A stretch of 64,000 nucleotides of DNA. Source: Caldicoprobacter guelmensis (lineage in GTDB: Bacteria; Bacillota; Clostridia; Caldicoprobacterales; Caldicoprobacteraceae). The stretch's first letter is position 1. Every line of letters starts with the position of its first letter. Below the pieces are notes generated by a model, which was not told the origin of the DNA, did not search any database, and worked only from the letters and a program-made list of their open reading frames with translations. Made by a program: the position numbers and the translations under genes. Of the stretch, positions 23,413 to 31,153 are shown piece after piece. The stretch lies in the NCBI RefSeq assembly GCF_016908415.1, contig NZ_JAFBDW010000002.1, forward strand, positions 1 to 64,000, in the 5' to 3' direction.

Positions 23413-24469
23413 AGTCTTTACAAAAGATGAGATAAGGCAGAGGGTGGGAGACATATCCCAGATTGCCGGGATAAAGGCGTATACTTTGAAGGAAGGGCGT
23501 GCTCAGGGCGTGGATGCCATAGACGTAAAGACCGGCAGTGGGCTTTACTTTACTGTTCTACCTGGCAGGGCTATGGACATCGCTTGGATGGAGCACAACG
23601 GCAGGCCGATAGGATTTATAAGCAAGTGTGGCATTGTCCATTCTTCGTATTATAATCCTTACGGTTACGAATGGCTGCGAAATTTTTATGGCGGGATTTT
23701 GACCACCTGTGGGCTTACACATGTCGGACCTCCAGAAAAAGAAGGGATATGGGATTTGGGTTTGCATGGCAGAGTATCAAATATACCTGCGGAAGAGGTA
23801 CGCCATAGTACCACATGGGTGGGGGATGATTTGGTATTAACTGTAGAAGGAAAGGTTCGCGAGGCTGTTATGTTTTCTGATAATCTACTGTTGCATCGAA
23901 GGATTGAGGCTTATGGTGGGGAAAATAAAGTAGTCATTTATGATGAAATTTTAAATGAAGGGTATGAGGATACTCCGTTTATGATCCTCTATCACATGAA
24001 TATAGGTTTTCCTGTAGTGGACAAGGATAGTGAACTGATAGCTCCTATTGTCAAGGCTGTTCCACGGGATGAGGAGGCTGAGAAGGGTATTGAGCGATAC
24101 AATAAATTTGAGCCTCCGACCCCTGGTTATAGAGAGCAAGTGTTTTTCCATGAATTAGCCGAGGATGATAAAGGTAATACGTGTGTGGGAATAGTCAATG
24201 AATCCATTAAGCTGGGTATTTGCATCCGTTACAATAAAAAAGAGCTACCCTTTTTCACAGAGTGGAAGATGATGGGGCAGCAAGATTACGTGGTGGGGCT
24301 TGAACCCGGTAACTGCGTTCCCATAGGCAGAAATGCAACCAGACAAAAGGGTAAATTAGAATATTTAAAACCGGGTGAAAAGAGGACTATTTCTCTGGAA
24401 ATAGAGATTCTCACCTGCCAGGAAGAAATACAAGCTTATAAAAATTATGTCCAAATGATGCTTAACTGA
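23396..24469 (+). CDS. DUF4432 aldose-1-epimerase-like protein
   Basis: A 357-aa protein of the DUF4432 group, related in fold to galactose mutarotase. Seen are YFTVLPGRAMDIAWMEHNG, GLTHVGPP, GLHGRVSNIPAEEV and a C-terminal GLEPGNCVPIGR, which corresponds to the catalytic-glutamate region of mutarotases. The start is GTG 23396 with TGGGAGGA upstream, inside the end of the dehydrogenase gene. The three genes 21437-24469 form one unit of unknown sugar substrate. Confidence 0.8.
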   Translation: MKLFDKVFTKDEIRQRVGDISQIAGIKAYTLKEGRAQGVDAIDVKTGSGLYFTVLPGRAMDIAWMEHNGRPIGFISKCGIVHSSYYNPYGYEWLRNFYGGILTTCGLTHVGPPEKEGIWDLGLHGRVSNIPAEEVRHSTTWVGDDLVLTVEGKVREAVMFSDNLLLHRRIEAYGGENKVVIYDEILNEGYEDTPFMILYHMNIGFPVVDKDSELIAPIVKAVPRDEEAEKGIERYNKFEPPTPGYREQVFFHELAEDDKGNTCVGIVNESIKLGICIRYNKKELPFFTEWKMMGQQDYVVGLEPGNCVPIGRNATRQKGKLEYLKPGEKRTISLEIEILTCQEEIQAYKNYVQMMLN

Positions 24470-24485
24470 GCATAATTAGATATTG

Positions 24486-25769
24486 TTACTTTTGCAAGCT
24501 GCTTAGCACATCGTAAAATCCGGGGAATGATATATTCACGCATTCCCAGCTGTTGATGGTAGTCTCGCCTTGCGCGATGAGCCCAGCGATGGCTGCCATC
24601 ATGGCCAGCCTGTGGTCCCCAAAGCTGTCCACTTGATTTCCTTTAAGTGGCGTTGGTCCATGTATGACCATGCCGTCGTCGGTGGCTTCAATGTCAGCCC
24701 CAAGGCGTGACAGTATATCAACCACGGTGGCTATACGATTGGATTCTTTAACTTTAAGCTCCTGTGCATCTTTTATGATGGTGGTGCCTTGGGCTTGCGT
24801 GGCGGCTAAAGCAATGACGGGTATTTCATCGATGAGGCGGGGGATGAGCTGACCACCTATTACGGTACCCTCCAAGTTGGAGGTTTTTACAATAATATCC
24901 CCCATTGGTTCTCCCCCTGAAGTAGAGGTATTTTCAATGGCAATGTCGCCACCCATTTCTTTGTAAACATCCAATATTCCGGTGCGAGTAGGGTTTAGTC
25001 CTACTCCTTTTAACACGAGAGTGGAGTTTGGCACAAGCAGCCCAGCTGTTATGAAAAAGGCGGCTGACGATATGTCACCTGGTACGTGAACGTGCTGGCC
25101 GTAGAGCTGATTGGCGGGATAGGCGATTATTTCGTTATTATATATGTCCAGCCTGCCACCAAAGGCCTGAAGCATTAGCTCGGTGTGGTTTCGTGAGAGT
25201 GCTGGCTCAAATATCCGGCTGGGCGTATCGGCATACAGCGTAGCCAGTATGAGGCAGGACTTGACCTGGGCACTGGCCACCGGCATATGGTAGTTTATTC
25301 CTTTAAGAGCACTGCCCCTAATTGATAAGGGAAGGTATTTATCCTGCGTGCCAGTGATGTTAGCACCCATTTGGCGCAAAGGGATAATCACCCTGTCCAT
25401 GGGGCGCTTGCGCAGCGAGTCATCTCCCGTTATGATGCTGTTGAAGCTTTGGCCTGCAAGTAACCCGGCAAGTAACCTGGCGGTGGTCCCCGAGTTGCCG
25501 GCGTCTATTGCTGAATTTGGGGCCTTAAGGCCATGTAACCCTTGTCCTTTAACTATAACGGTTTCTGGATTGGTTATTTCTATAGGCACTCCCATTTGTC
25601 TGAATGCTCGTATGGTGCTCAAACAGTCATCGCTCATTAAGAAATGGGAGATGTGTGTATCGCCTTTGGCTATGGAGCCCAGCATTATGGCTCGATGAGA
25701 TATGGATTTATCGCCGGGGATGCGGATTTCTCCGGCAAGCCTTTTAGCAGGAGTTACGGTTAGCTTCAT
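24486..25769 (-). CDS. aroA: 3-phosphoshikimate 1-carboxyvinyltransferase (EPSP synthase)
   Basis: Shikimate-pathway enzyme joining shikimate 3-phosphate and phosphoenolpyruvate. It is 427 aa, the normal size. Motifs: IPGDKSISHRAIMLGS near residue 17, DAGNSGTTARLLAGLLAG near 88, SAQVKSCLILA near 165, and LKVKESNRIA near 345. Last gene of the minus-strand aromatic operon aroB-hisC-aroF-tyrA-aroA. A dispersed repeat copy separates it from tyrA. It is convergent with the DUF4432 gene. Confidence 0.96.
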   Translation of the reverse strand: MKLTVTPAKRLAGEIRIPGDKSISHRAIMLGSIAKGDTHISHFLMSDDCLSTIRAFRQMGVPIEITNPETVIVKGQGLHGLKAPNSAIDAGNSGTTARLLAGLLAGQSFNSIITGDDSLRKRPMDRVIIPLRQMGANITGTQDKYLPLSIRGSALKGINYHMPVASAQVKSCLILATLYADTPSRIFEPALSRNHTELMLQAFGGRLDIYNNEIIAYPANQLYGQHVHVPGDISSAAFFITAGLLVPNSTLVLKGVGLNPTRTGILDVYKEMGGDIAIENTSTSGGEPMGDIIVKTSNLEGTVIGGQLIPRLIDEIPVIALAATQAQGTTIIKDAQELKVKESNRIATVVDILSRLGADIEATDDGMVIHGPTPLKGNQVDSFGDHRLAMMAAIAGLIAQGETTINSWECVNISFPGFYDVLSSLQK

Positions 25770-25831
25770 GATGTACGAGCGCCTTATATTTCTTCTTTAC
25801 AAATGCGCTCTTCCCTCCTTTTCTAGTGTTT

Positions 25832-25952
25832 GTACGCTCTAAAAAGTCCGGCAGCTTTATTTTAGGTTGTTTGCAGGTTGAGTTGTGGGAATGCTGAAAA
25901 GTTGTCCTACAAAATTAATCGGTTATGTCAAATATTGCTCAGCTACTTTTCG
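25832..25952. repeat. dispersed intergenic repeat, copy 2
   Basis: Same family as 20788-20926. It keeps GTACGCTCT.AAAAGTCC, TTTTAGGTTGTTTGCAGG, AAGTTGTCCTACAAAATTAAT and ATTGCTCAGCTACTTTTCG, but the small CTCTCG/CGAGAG hairpin and the terminal inverted repeat are decayed. It sits between tyrA and aroA, 63 bases upstream of the aroA start on the transcribed strand. The remaining gap to 26115 shows nothing else. Confidence 0.75.
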
Positions 25953-26115
25953 ATAATGTTTGACGTTTGAATTGTATAGCCGAATATTTAGCTTGTATAA
26001 GTTGTAGTTTTTGCGCCACAAATTTTTACATATTTTTCTCTAAGCAGGTTTTTATGGTAGGATACCTAATTTTTAGAATAGTTGGTAATCGATAAATAAT
26101 AGACTTTAGGAAATT

Positions 26116-27237
26116 TCACTTTGCATAAGTTTTGTATCCTTGGGCGTCTAGCACCTCTTTTGCTTTTCTCAGGGATGCTGCATTTTGCAGTGACAGCACC
26201 AGGCAGCCTCCCGGCTCGTCTTCGCGGCTGTTGATTATGCGCAAATTCTTTATGTTTATGCTGTGCTGCCCCAGCAAGGAGGCTATCTCGCCGATGACGC
26301 CGGGACGGTCGGGTACGTCCACGTACAGGTCATGGTAGAGGGAAGATGCCTGGCTCTGCAGCCGGGGTATACTGTCGCGAAACCTCTTTGCCCTTGAGAA
26401 AAACTCCTCGATTTTATCGGCGTTGCCCTCATTTAAATACCTGCAAAACTTGTCCAAATGCTGTATGATGCTGTCGATAAGCTCCAAAAGCTGCTGCCGA
26501 TTAGAAATAGAAATATCACGCCACATCTTTGGATTAGATGATGCAATCCGTGTTATATCCCTGAAACCTCCGGCAGCTAGCCTTTCTTTGAGGTGTTGTG
26601 GTTCGTCTATGTCCTGTACGGCGTTGACCAGTGCCGAAGCCACCACGTGGGGAAGGTGGCTTATGGCACCAACTATTTTGTCGTGAAGCTGCGGCTCCAT
26701 GACCAGGGGAATGGCCCCTATGGACGACAGCAGGTCTTTCAAGCTTTTGACTGCTTGGTCAGGGGTGGAAGGAAGGGGGGTAAGGATGTAGTAGGCGTTT
26801 TCAAACAGGTGTGGTATGCTGGCGGCATAACCTGAATGCTCTGTGCCAGCCATGGGATGCCCTCCTATGAAGAATATATTGGGGGGTAGGCATTCCATGG
26901 CGGTGCGCACTATATATTCCTTGGTGCTGCCGGTGTCTGTGATTATGGCGCCGTCGGAAGCACAGGCTGCCACTTGCTTGAGCAGGGTGGGTATGGCACC
27001 TACCGGAGCGCACAAAAATATGATGTTGGCCTGGCGTACGATATCTTCAAAATTGGTGGTCCCTTCGTCGATTACCCCTTCCTCAAGCGCCATTGTTATG
27101 TGCTTTTCTTCAATGTCGGTCGCTGTGATGCGCCAGCTGGGGTGGCTGCGGCGAATGGCTTTGGCCAGCGACCCGCCTATAAGACCCAATCCCACAACGG
27201 CCACTGTTTTTATACTTGATTGTCCCAATGCTATCAC
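26116..27237 (-). CDS. tyrA: prephenate dehydrogenase with ACT domain
   Basis: Converts prephenate to 4-hydroxyphenylpyruvate with NAD+ for tyrosine synthesis. It is 373 aa: an NAD-binding Rossmann domain (VVGLGLIGGSLA, residues about 14-25), the all-alpha dimerisation domain with GGHPMAGTEHSG and VGAISHLPHVVASALV, then a C-terminal ACT domain (about 305-373, YVDVPDRPGVIGEIASLLG) expected to bind tyrosine. The start is GTG 27237, or TTG 27228 which is better placed behind GGGAGTG. It begins 13 bases after aroF. Confidence 0.94.
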   Translation of the reverse strand: MIALGQSSIKTVAVVGLGLIGGSLAKAIRRSHPSWRITATDIEEKHITMALEEGVIDEGTTNFEDIVRQANIIFLCAPVGAIPTLLKQVAACASDGAIITDTGSTKEYIVRTAMECLPPNIFFIGGHPMAGTEHSGYAASIPHLFENAYYILTPLPSTPDQAVKSLKDLLSSIGAIPLVMEPQLHDKIVGAISHLPHVVASALVNAVQDIDEPQHLKERLAAGGFRDITRIASSNPKMWRDISISNRQQLLELIDSIIQHLDKFCRYLNEGNADKIEEFFSRAKRFRDSIPRLQSQASSLYHDLYVDVPDRPGVIGEIASLLGQHSINIKNLRIINSREDEPGGCLVLSLQNAASLRKAKEVLDAQGYKTYAK

Positions 27238-27249
27238 TCCCGCAGAAGG

Positions 27250-28263
27250 TTACCATTCGCGGCCAATTGCGCTGGCTATCCTGGTAACTTCTTGGATTAA
27301 CGTATCGAAGGTTTCAAAGTTCAGGGACTGAGGCCCGTCTGATAGCGCTGATTTTGGGTCGGGATGGACTTCTATCATCAAGCCATCGGCGCCGGCGGCA
27401 ATGGCAGCACGGCTCATGGGCGTCACCAGCTTCCACTTTCCAGTACCATGGCTGGGGTCAACGATTATAGGGAGATGGCTTATTTCCTTTATAATCGGGA
27501 CTGCGCTGAGGTCCAAAGTGTTGCGCGTGTAGACTTCAAAGGTCCGTATTCCCCGCTCGCACAGTATTATGTTGTAGTTGCCTTCGTTCATGATGTACTC
27601 TGCGGCGTTGAGCCATTCTTCTATTGTGGAAGCCAGGCCGCGTTTTAAGACTACCGGCACTTTGGCTCTGCCTACTTCTCGCAGCAGCTGAAAGTTTTGC
27701 ATGTTGCGAGCGCCGATTTGCACCACGTCAACATATTTTAAGGCTTGTTCAAGGGATGGCAGGGATATGACCTCTGATACCACAAGCATCCCGGTTTCTT
27801 TGGCCGCTTGTGCCAGCAGTCGGTACCCTTCTTCTTCAAGGCCCTGGAAGGAATAGGGAGATGTGCGCGGTTTGTATGCGCCTCCTCTTAAGAATTGAAC
27901 TCCTCGGGATTTGAGAAACTTTGCCGTCTGCATGATTTGATCGTAATTTTCAACGGCACACGGTCCTGCTATTATAACGATTTTTTTGTCGCCTATGGCC
28001 ACGTCTTTGATGCGAATTATCGTTGGCTCGGGTTTAAAGGTTTTTCCGGCCAGCTTGAACGATTCCACAATGGGAACCAAGCGATCCACTCCAGGCATCA
28101 GTTCCAAGGGAGTGTCGGCCAACACCCGCTTATCGCCTATCACCCCTATTATGGTTCTTTCGGTGCCTACCGATATGTGCACTCCCAGGCCAAGCTTTTT
28201 AAGCAGCGCCTCGATTTGTTTGACCTGTGCCTCGGTGGCGTCAGGCTTCATGACTATAACCAT
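27250..28263 (-). CDS. aroF: 3-deoxy-7-phosphoheptulonate (DAHP) synthase
   Basis: First step of the shikimate pathway: phosphoenolpyruvate plus erythrose 4-phosphate. It is a class I-beta type enzyme, 337 aa, with an N-terminal ferredoxin/ACT-like regulatory domain (VIVMKPDATEAQVKQIEALL, residues 2-70) as in Thermotoga. The barrel shows IIAGPCAVEN, LRGGAYKPRTSPYSFQG, VLKRG and DPSHGTG. The ATG at 28263 is preferred over the one at 28272 because GGGAGG would otherwise abut the start. Feedback inhibition through the N-terminal domain is expected from the family. Confidence 0.95.
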   Translation of the reverse strand: MVIVMKPDATEAQVKQIEALLKKLGLGVHISVGTERTIIGVIGDKRVLADTPLELMPGVDRLVPIVESFKLAGKTFKPEPTIIRIKDVAIGDKKIVIIAGPCAVENYDQIMQTAKFLKSRGVQFLRGGAYKPRTSPYSFQGLEEEGYRLLAQAAKETGMLVVSEVISLPSLEQALKYVDVVQIGARNMQNFQLLREVGRAKVPVVLKRGLASTIEEWLNAAEYIMNEGNYNIILCERGIRTFEVYTRNTLDLSAVPIIKEISHLPIIVDPSHGTGKWKLVTPMSRAAIAAGADGLMIEVHPDPKSALSDGPQSLNFETFDTLIQEVTRIASAIGREW

Positions 28264-28426
28264 GCTACCCATCCTCCCGTTTTAAAATTGAAATATGCTT
28301 AAAAGGTAATAATGTTTTTACCATACTACCGTGCTACTATACGGTTGTGCTTATATTTGTTTAAACCACAATCTTGGCAAGTTTGACACGCGGCTTTTCT
28401 CAAACTGCAGCTTTGCTGTTTTATCT

Positions 28427-29515
28427 TTAGCCCAACACCTCTTTCAAAGCCTCTATAAACCTCCTGTTTTGCTCAGGTGTACCGATTGTCACCCTTATCC
28501 AATTGTCCATGTCGAATATATCTCCTGCGCGGATTATAACCCCTTTTTGGAGTAGGGCCTTGAACACATCTGCGCTGTTTTTCTCTACATTGACCATGAT
28601 GAAGTTGGTATGGGTGGGGATGTATTCAAGCCCCATCTCCTCAAAGGCCTGGTACAAGTACCGTTTTCCTTTTTCGTTGGTTTGAACGCTCCTTTGTACA
28701 AATTCTTGGTCGTCTAGTGCGGCAAGGGCTGCAGCCTGTGCTGCGGCATTGACGTTGAATGGCCCGCGTACCCTGTTGAGAAGCTCTATCGTCTCTTTGT
28801 GCGATATGGCATAGCCTATACGCAGTCCAGCCAGGCCATAAGCCTTTGAGAATGTCCTGAGGATGATTATGTTGTCGTACTCTTCAAGCAGCTCTATGCT
28901 TTCGGGATAATCTCTGCCATGGGCGTATTCGTAATAGGCCTCGTCCAGCACCACCAACACTTCCCTGGGTACTTTTTCAAGGAAAGCCTTTTGCTCTTTG
29001 GCGGTGATTATGGTACCGGTGGGGTTATTGGGATTGCACAGCCATATGATGCGGGTGTTGACGGTTATGCTTTTTAGGATGCCCTCCAGGTCAAAGCGGT
29101 AGTCCTTTCTAAGGGGTACTTTGATCATTGTACCATCCATTATACGCGTTACTGCTTCATACCTTGAAAAGGATGGCCAGCAGGTGATGGTGGTATCACC
29201 GGGGTTGATATAGGTCTGGGCTATCATTTCCAGGATTTCGTCAGAGCCCGCTCCAAATAGGAACTGTTCTGGCTCCAGATTAAACCTTTTTGCCAGGGCG
29301 TTTCTGAGCTCGGTACAGTTGCCATCGGGGTAAAGGGATGCTTCCTGTGTCCACTTGATGAGCGCCTCAACGGCCTTGGGCGAACATCCCAGCGGGTTCT
29401 CGTTGGAGGCCAGCTTGATGACATCGGTAAGACCCAGCTCGCGTTTGACCTCGCTTATCGGCTTACCTGGTCTGTAGGGTTCAAGGGTTTCAACTATGTT
29501 TCTGTGCTTTACCAT
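28427..29515 (-). CDS. hisC: histidinol-phosphate / aromatic aminotransferase
   Basis: A PLP aminotransferase of the HisC family, 362 aa, with the start GKPISEVKRELGL, IKLASNENPLGCSPKA, WLCNPNNPTGT and the PLP lysine in TFSKAYGLAGLRIGYA. Within an aromatic-amino-acid operon it may serve as the tyrosine/phenylalanine aminotransferase, or double for histidine synthesis. AAAGGAGG stands before the ATG. A dispersed repeat copy lies 26 bases upstream of the start. Confidence 0.9.
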   Translation of the reverse strand: MVKHRNIVETLEPYRPGKPISEVKRELGLTDVIKLASNENPLGCSPKAVEALIKWTQEASLYPDGNCTELRNALAKRFNLEPEQFLFGAGSDEILEMIAQTYINPGDTTITCWPSFSRYEAVTRIMDGTMIKVPLRKDYRFDLEGILKSITVNTRIIWLCNPNNPTGTIITAKEQKAFLEKVPREVLVVLDEAYYEYAHGRDYPESIELLEEYDNIIILRTFSKAYGLAGLRIGYAISHKETIELLNRVRGPFNVNAAAQAAALAALDDQEFVQRSVQTNEKGKRYLYQAFEEMGLEYIPTHTNFIMVNVEKNSADVFKALLQKGVIIRAGDIFDMDNWIRVTIGTPEQNRRFIEALKEVLG

Positions 29516-29540
29516 ACTTTATTCCTCCTTTATCAGTTAA

Positions 29541-29652
29541 GTACGCTCTCGAAGAGTCCGAGAGCTTTATTTTAGCTTGTTTGCAGGCTCGGCCTTGGAA
29601 ATTCTGCAAAGTCGCCCCACAAAATCAATCAGTTGTGCCGACGTTGCTCAGC
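29541..29652. repeat. dispersed intergenic repeat, copy 3
   Basis: Same family as 20788-20926 and 25832-25952. It retains GTACGCTCTCGAAGAGTCC with the full CTCTCG/CGAGAG hairpin, CTTTATTTTAGCTTGTTTGC and CACAAAATCAATCAGTTGTGCC, and ends at GTTGCTCAGC; the far end is decayed. It fills most of the gap between aroB and hisC. Confidence 0.75.
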
Positions 29653-29702
29653 CTGCACTTGTGCTGTGCTGGTATTAAGCAGATAATTCTTTCAGTCCCG
29701 CT

Positions 29703-30797
29703 TTACTGCTCAGCAAGTGCTTGCATTATGTCCTCTGTTGTTATGTCCTTGAACACATCTACCCTCCCGTATCCTGTAGGAAGTACAAAGACTATGCGGC
29801 TGTCGGTGTTCTTCTTGTCATAAGCCATTCGTTCAAGTAAAAGTTTCAGGTCGGCTTCTTTCCAGTTTGCTGTTTCAAGGCTGGTGGGCAGTCCAGCCTT
29901 CTCGATCAGTGATGACAGGCGTTTTACATAGTCATGCCCTATCAGCCCTCTGTGCATAGCTATTTTGGCTTCGTATACCATTCCCATGGCCACTGCCTCG
30001 CCATGGGTGTATACAGAATATCCGGTGGCGGATTCAATGGCGTGGCCTATGGTATGGCCAAAGTTGAGTATCATCCTTAGCCCGCTTTCTTTTTCGTCCC
30101 GCTCCACTACCCTGGCTTTGATGTTGCATGAGCAGTAAAGGGCATGGGCAAGCGTTTGAACGTCGCACGAAAGAAGCGCTTCCATGTTTTGCTCCAGCCA
30201 GGATATAAATTGGCTGTCGGCTATAAAGGCGTGCTTTATGAGCTCAGCCATGCCTGTTGCAAACTCTCGTGGTGGCAGTGTCTTTAGGGTGTTGGGATTT
30301 ATAAACACCATTTGGGGCTGATAAAACGCCCCTATTATGTTTTTGGCAAGTGGATGATTTATGGCCACTTTTCCACCTATGCTGCTGTCTACCTGTGCGA
30401 GAAGCGTAGTGGGAATTTGTATAAAGCCTATGCCCCGCATGTATGTAGCGGCGATGAAGCCAGCCAGGTCGCCTACAACACCCCCGCCCAGGGCTATAAT
30501 GGTGGAAGAGCGAGTAAGCCCCGCATCAAGGGCTCTGGTGTAAAGGTTTTGAGCCTGGGCAAAGCTCTTGCTGCTCTCACCAGGAGGAATAACTGCTGGG
30601 TACACAGTGTATCCTTGGCCTTCCAGCACTGTTTTTACGGCTTGGTAATACAGCCTGTATGTATTCTCATCGCACACCACCATTACCTTCTTGCCGGTGA
30701 TAGCTCCTTCTAAAGCGAGGGGCAGCGCTTTCCACCCTTCTGGAGCTATATATATGGGATAAGACCTTTCTTTGAGGTCAACGGTTATGGTCTGCAC
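29703..30797 (-). CDS. aroB: 3-dehydroquinate synthase
   Basis: Second step of the shikimate pathway: DAHP to 3-dehydroquinate, NAD+ and divalent metal dependent. It is 364 aa with ALGGGVVGDLAGFIAATYMRG, QIPTTLLAQVDSSIGGKVAINHP and the metal-site NFGHTIGHAIE. The GTG start has AAGGGGG 8 bases upstream. First gene of the aromatic operon and directly behind the promoter/palindrome at 30911-30958. aroE, aroK and aroC are not in the window. Confidence 0.96.
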   Translation of the reverse strand: MQTITVDLKERSYPIYIAPEGWKALPLALEGAITGKKVMVVCDENTYRLYYQAVKTVLEGQGYTVYPAVIPPGESSKSFAQAQNLYTRALDAGLTRSSTIIALGGGVVGDLAGFIAATYMRGIGFIQIPTTLLAQVDSSIGGKVAINHPLAKNIIGAFYQPQMVFINPNTLKTLPPREFATGMAELIKHAFIADSQFISWLEQNMEALLSCDVQTLAHALYCSCNIKARVVERDEKESGLRMILNFGHTIGHAIESATGYSVYTHGEAVAMGMVYEAKIAMHRGLIGHDYVKRLSSLIEKAGLPTSLETANWKEADLKLLLERMAYDKKNTDSRIVFVLPTGYGRVDVFKDITTEDIMQALAEQ

Positions 30798-30910
30798 GGC
30801 GAAGCCCCCTTAAAAGTAGAACTCGATTGCACAAAAAATATAGTTTCTACTTAAAACGTGCTGCTATATCCTGAACTTTTTTGCAAAATGTACTACACCC
30901 TTTACTTTCA

Positions 30911-30932
30911 AATTTGTTATATTTAACAAATT
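30911..30932. promoter_or_regulatory. palindromic operator at the aro operon start site
   Basis: AATTTGTTA-TATT-TAACAAATT is a perfect 9-bp inverted repeat. It overlaps the -10 box and predicted start of the minus-strand aro promoter. A further half-site, ATTTGTTATA, repeats at 30941-30950. The regulator is not identifiable from the sequence. Confidence 0.6.
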
Positions 30933-30958
30933 GTAACTTCATTTGTTATAAAAGTCAA
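30930..30958 (-). promoter_or_regulatory. promoter of the aroB-hisC-aroF-tyrA-aroA operon
   Basis: On the minus strand TTGACT (30958-30953) and TACAAT (30935-30930) are 17 bases apart. The leader to aroB is about 125 nt. Confidence 0.65.
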
Positions 30959-31010
30959 GAACGGTTGGGCTCAAAAATTGCCTTTTTGAAATATTATTTT
31001 CCCAAACGTA

Positions 31011-31039
31011 TTAAGTTTTTTTGAGAAATATGTTACAAT
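31011..31039 (+). promoter_or_regulatory. promoter of the EF-G-like gene
   Basis: TTAAGT at 31011-31016, 17 bases, then TACAAT at 31034-31039 with an extended -10 TG at 31031-31032. This and the aro promoter account for most of the signals in the 350-base divergent gap 30798-31153. Confidence 0.5.
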
Positions 31040-31153
31040 AAAAAAGGAGATTTGCACTTTATGCAGAAATACTTACAGTAAATTCACTTCAAGGCATGCA
31101 CTTCTTTATGGGGCACAAAAATAAATACGAATAAGCTGTAAGGGGGAATGTAC

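Noticed and set aside
29516..30797. T-box or tryptophan-type attenuator in the aromatic operon
   Set aside because: No T-box core, no leader peptide with Trp/Tyr/Phe codons and no terminator/antiterminator pair was seen before aroB or hisC.
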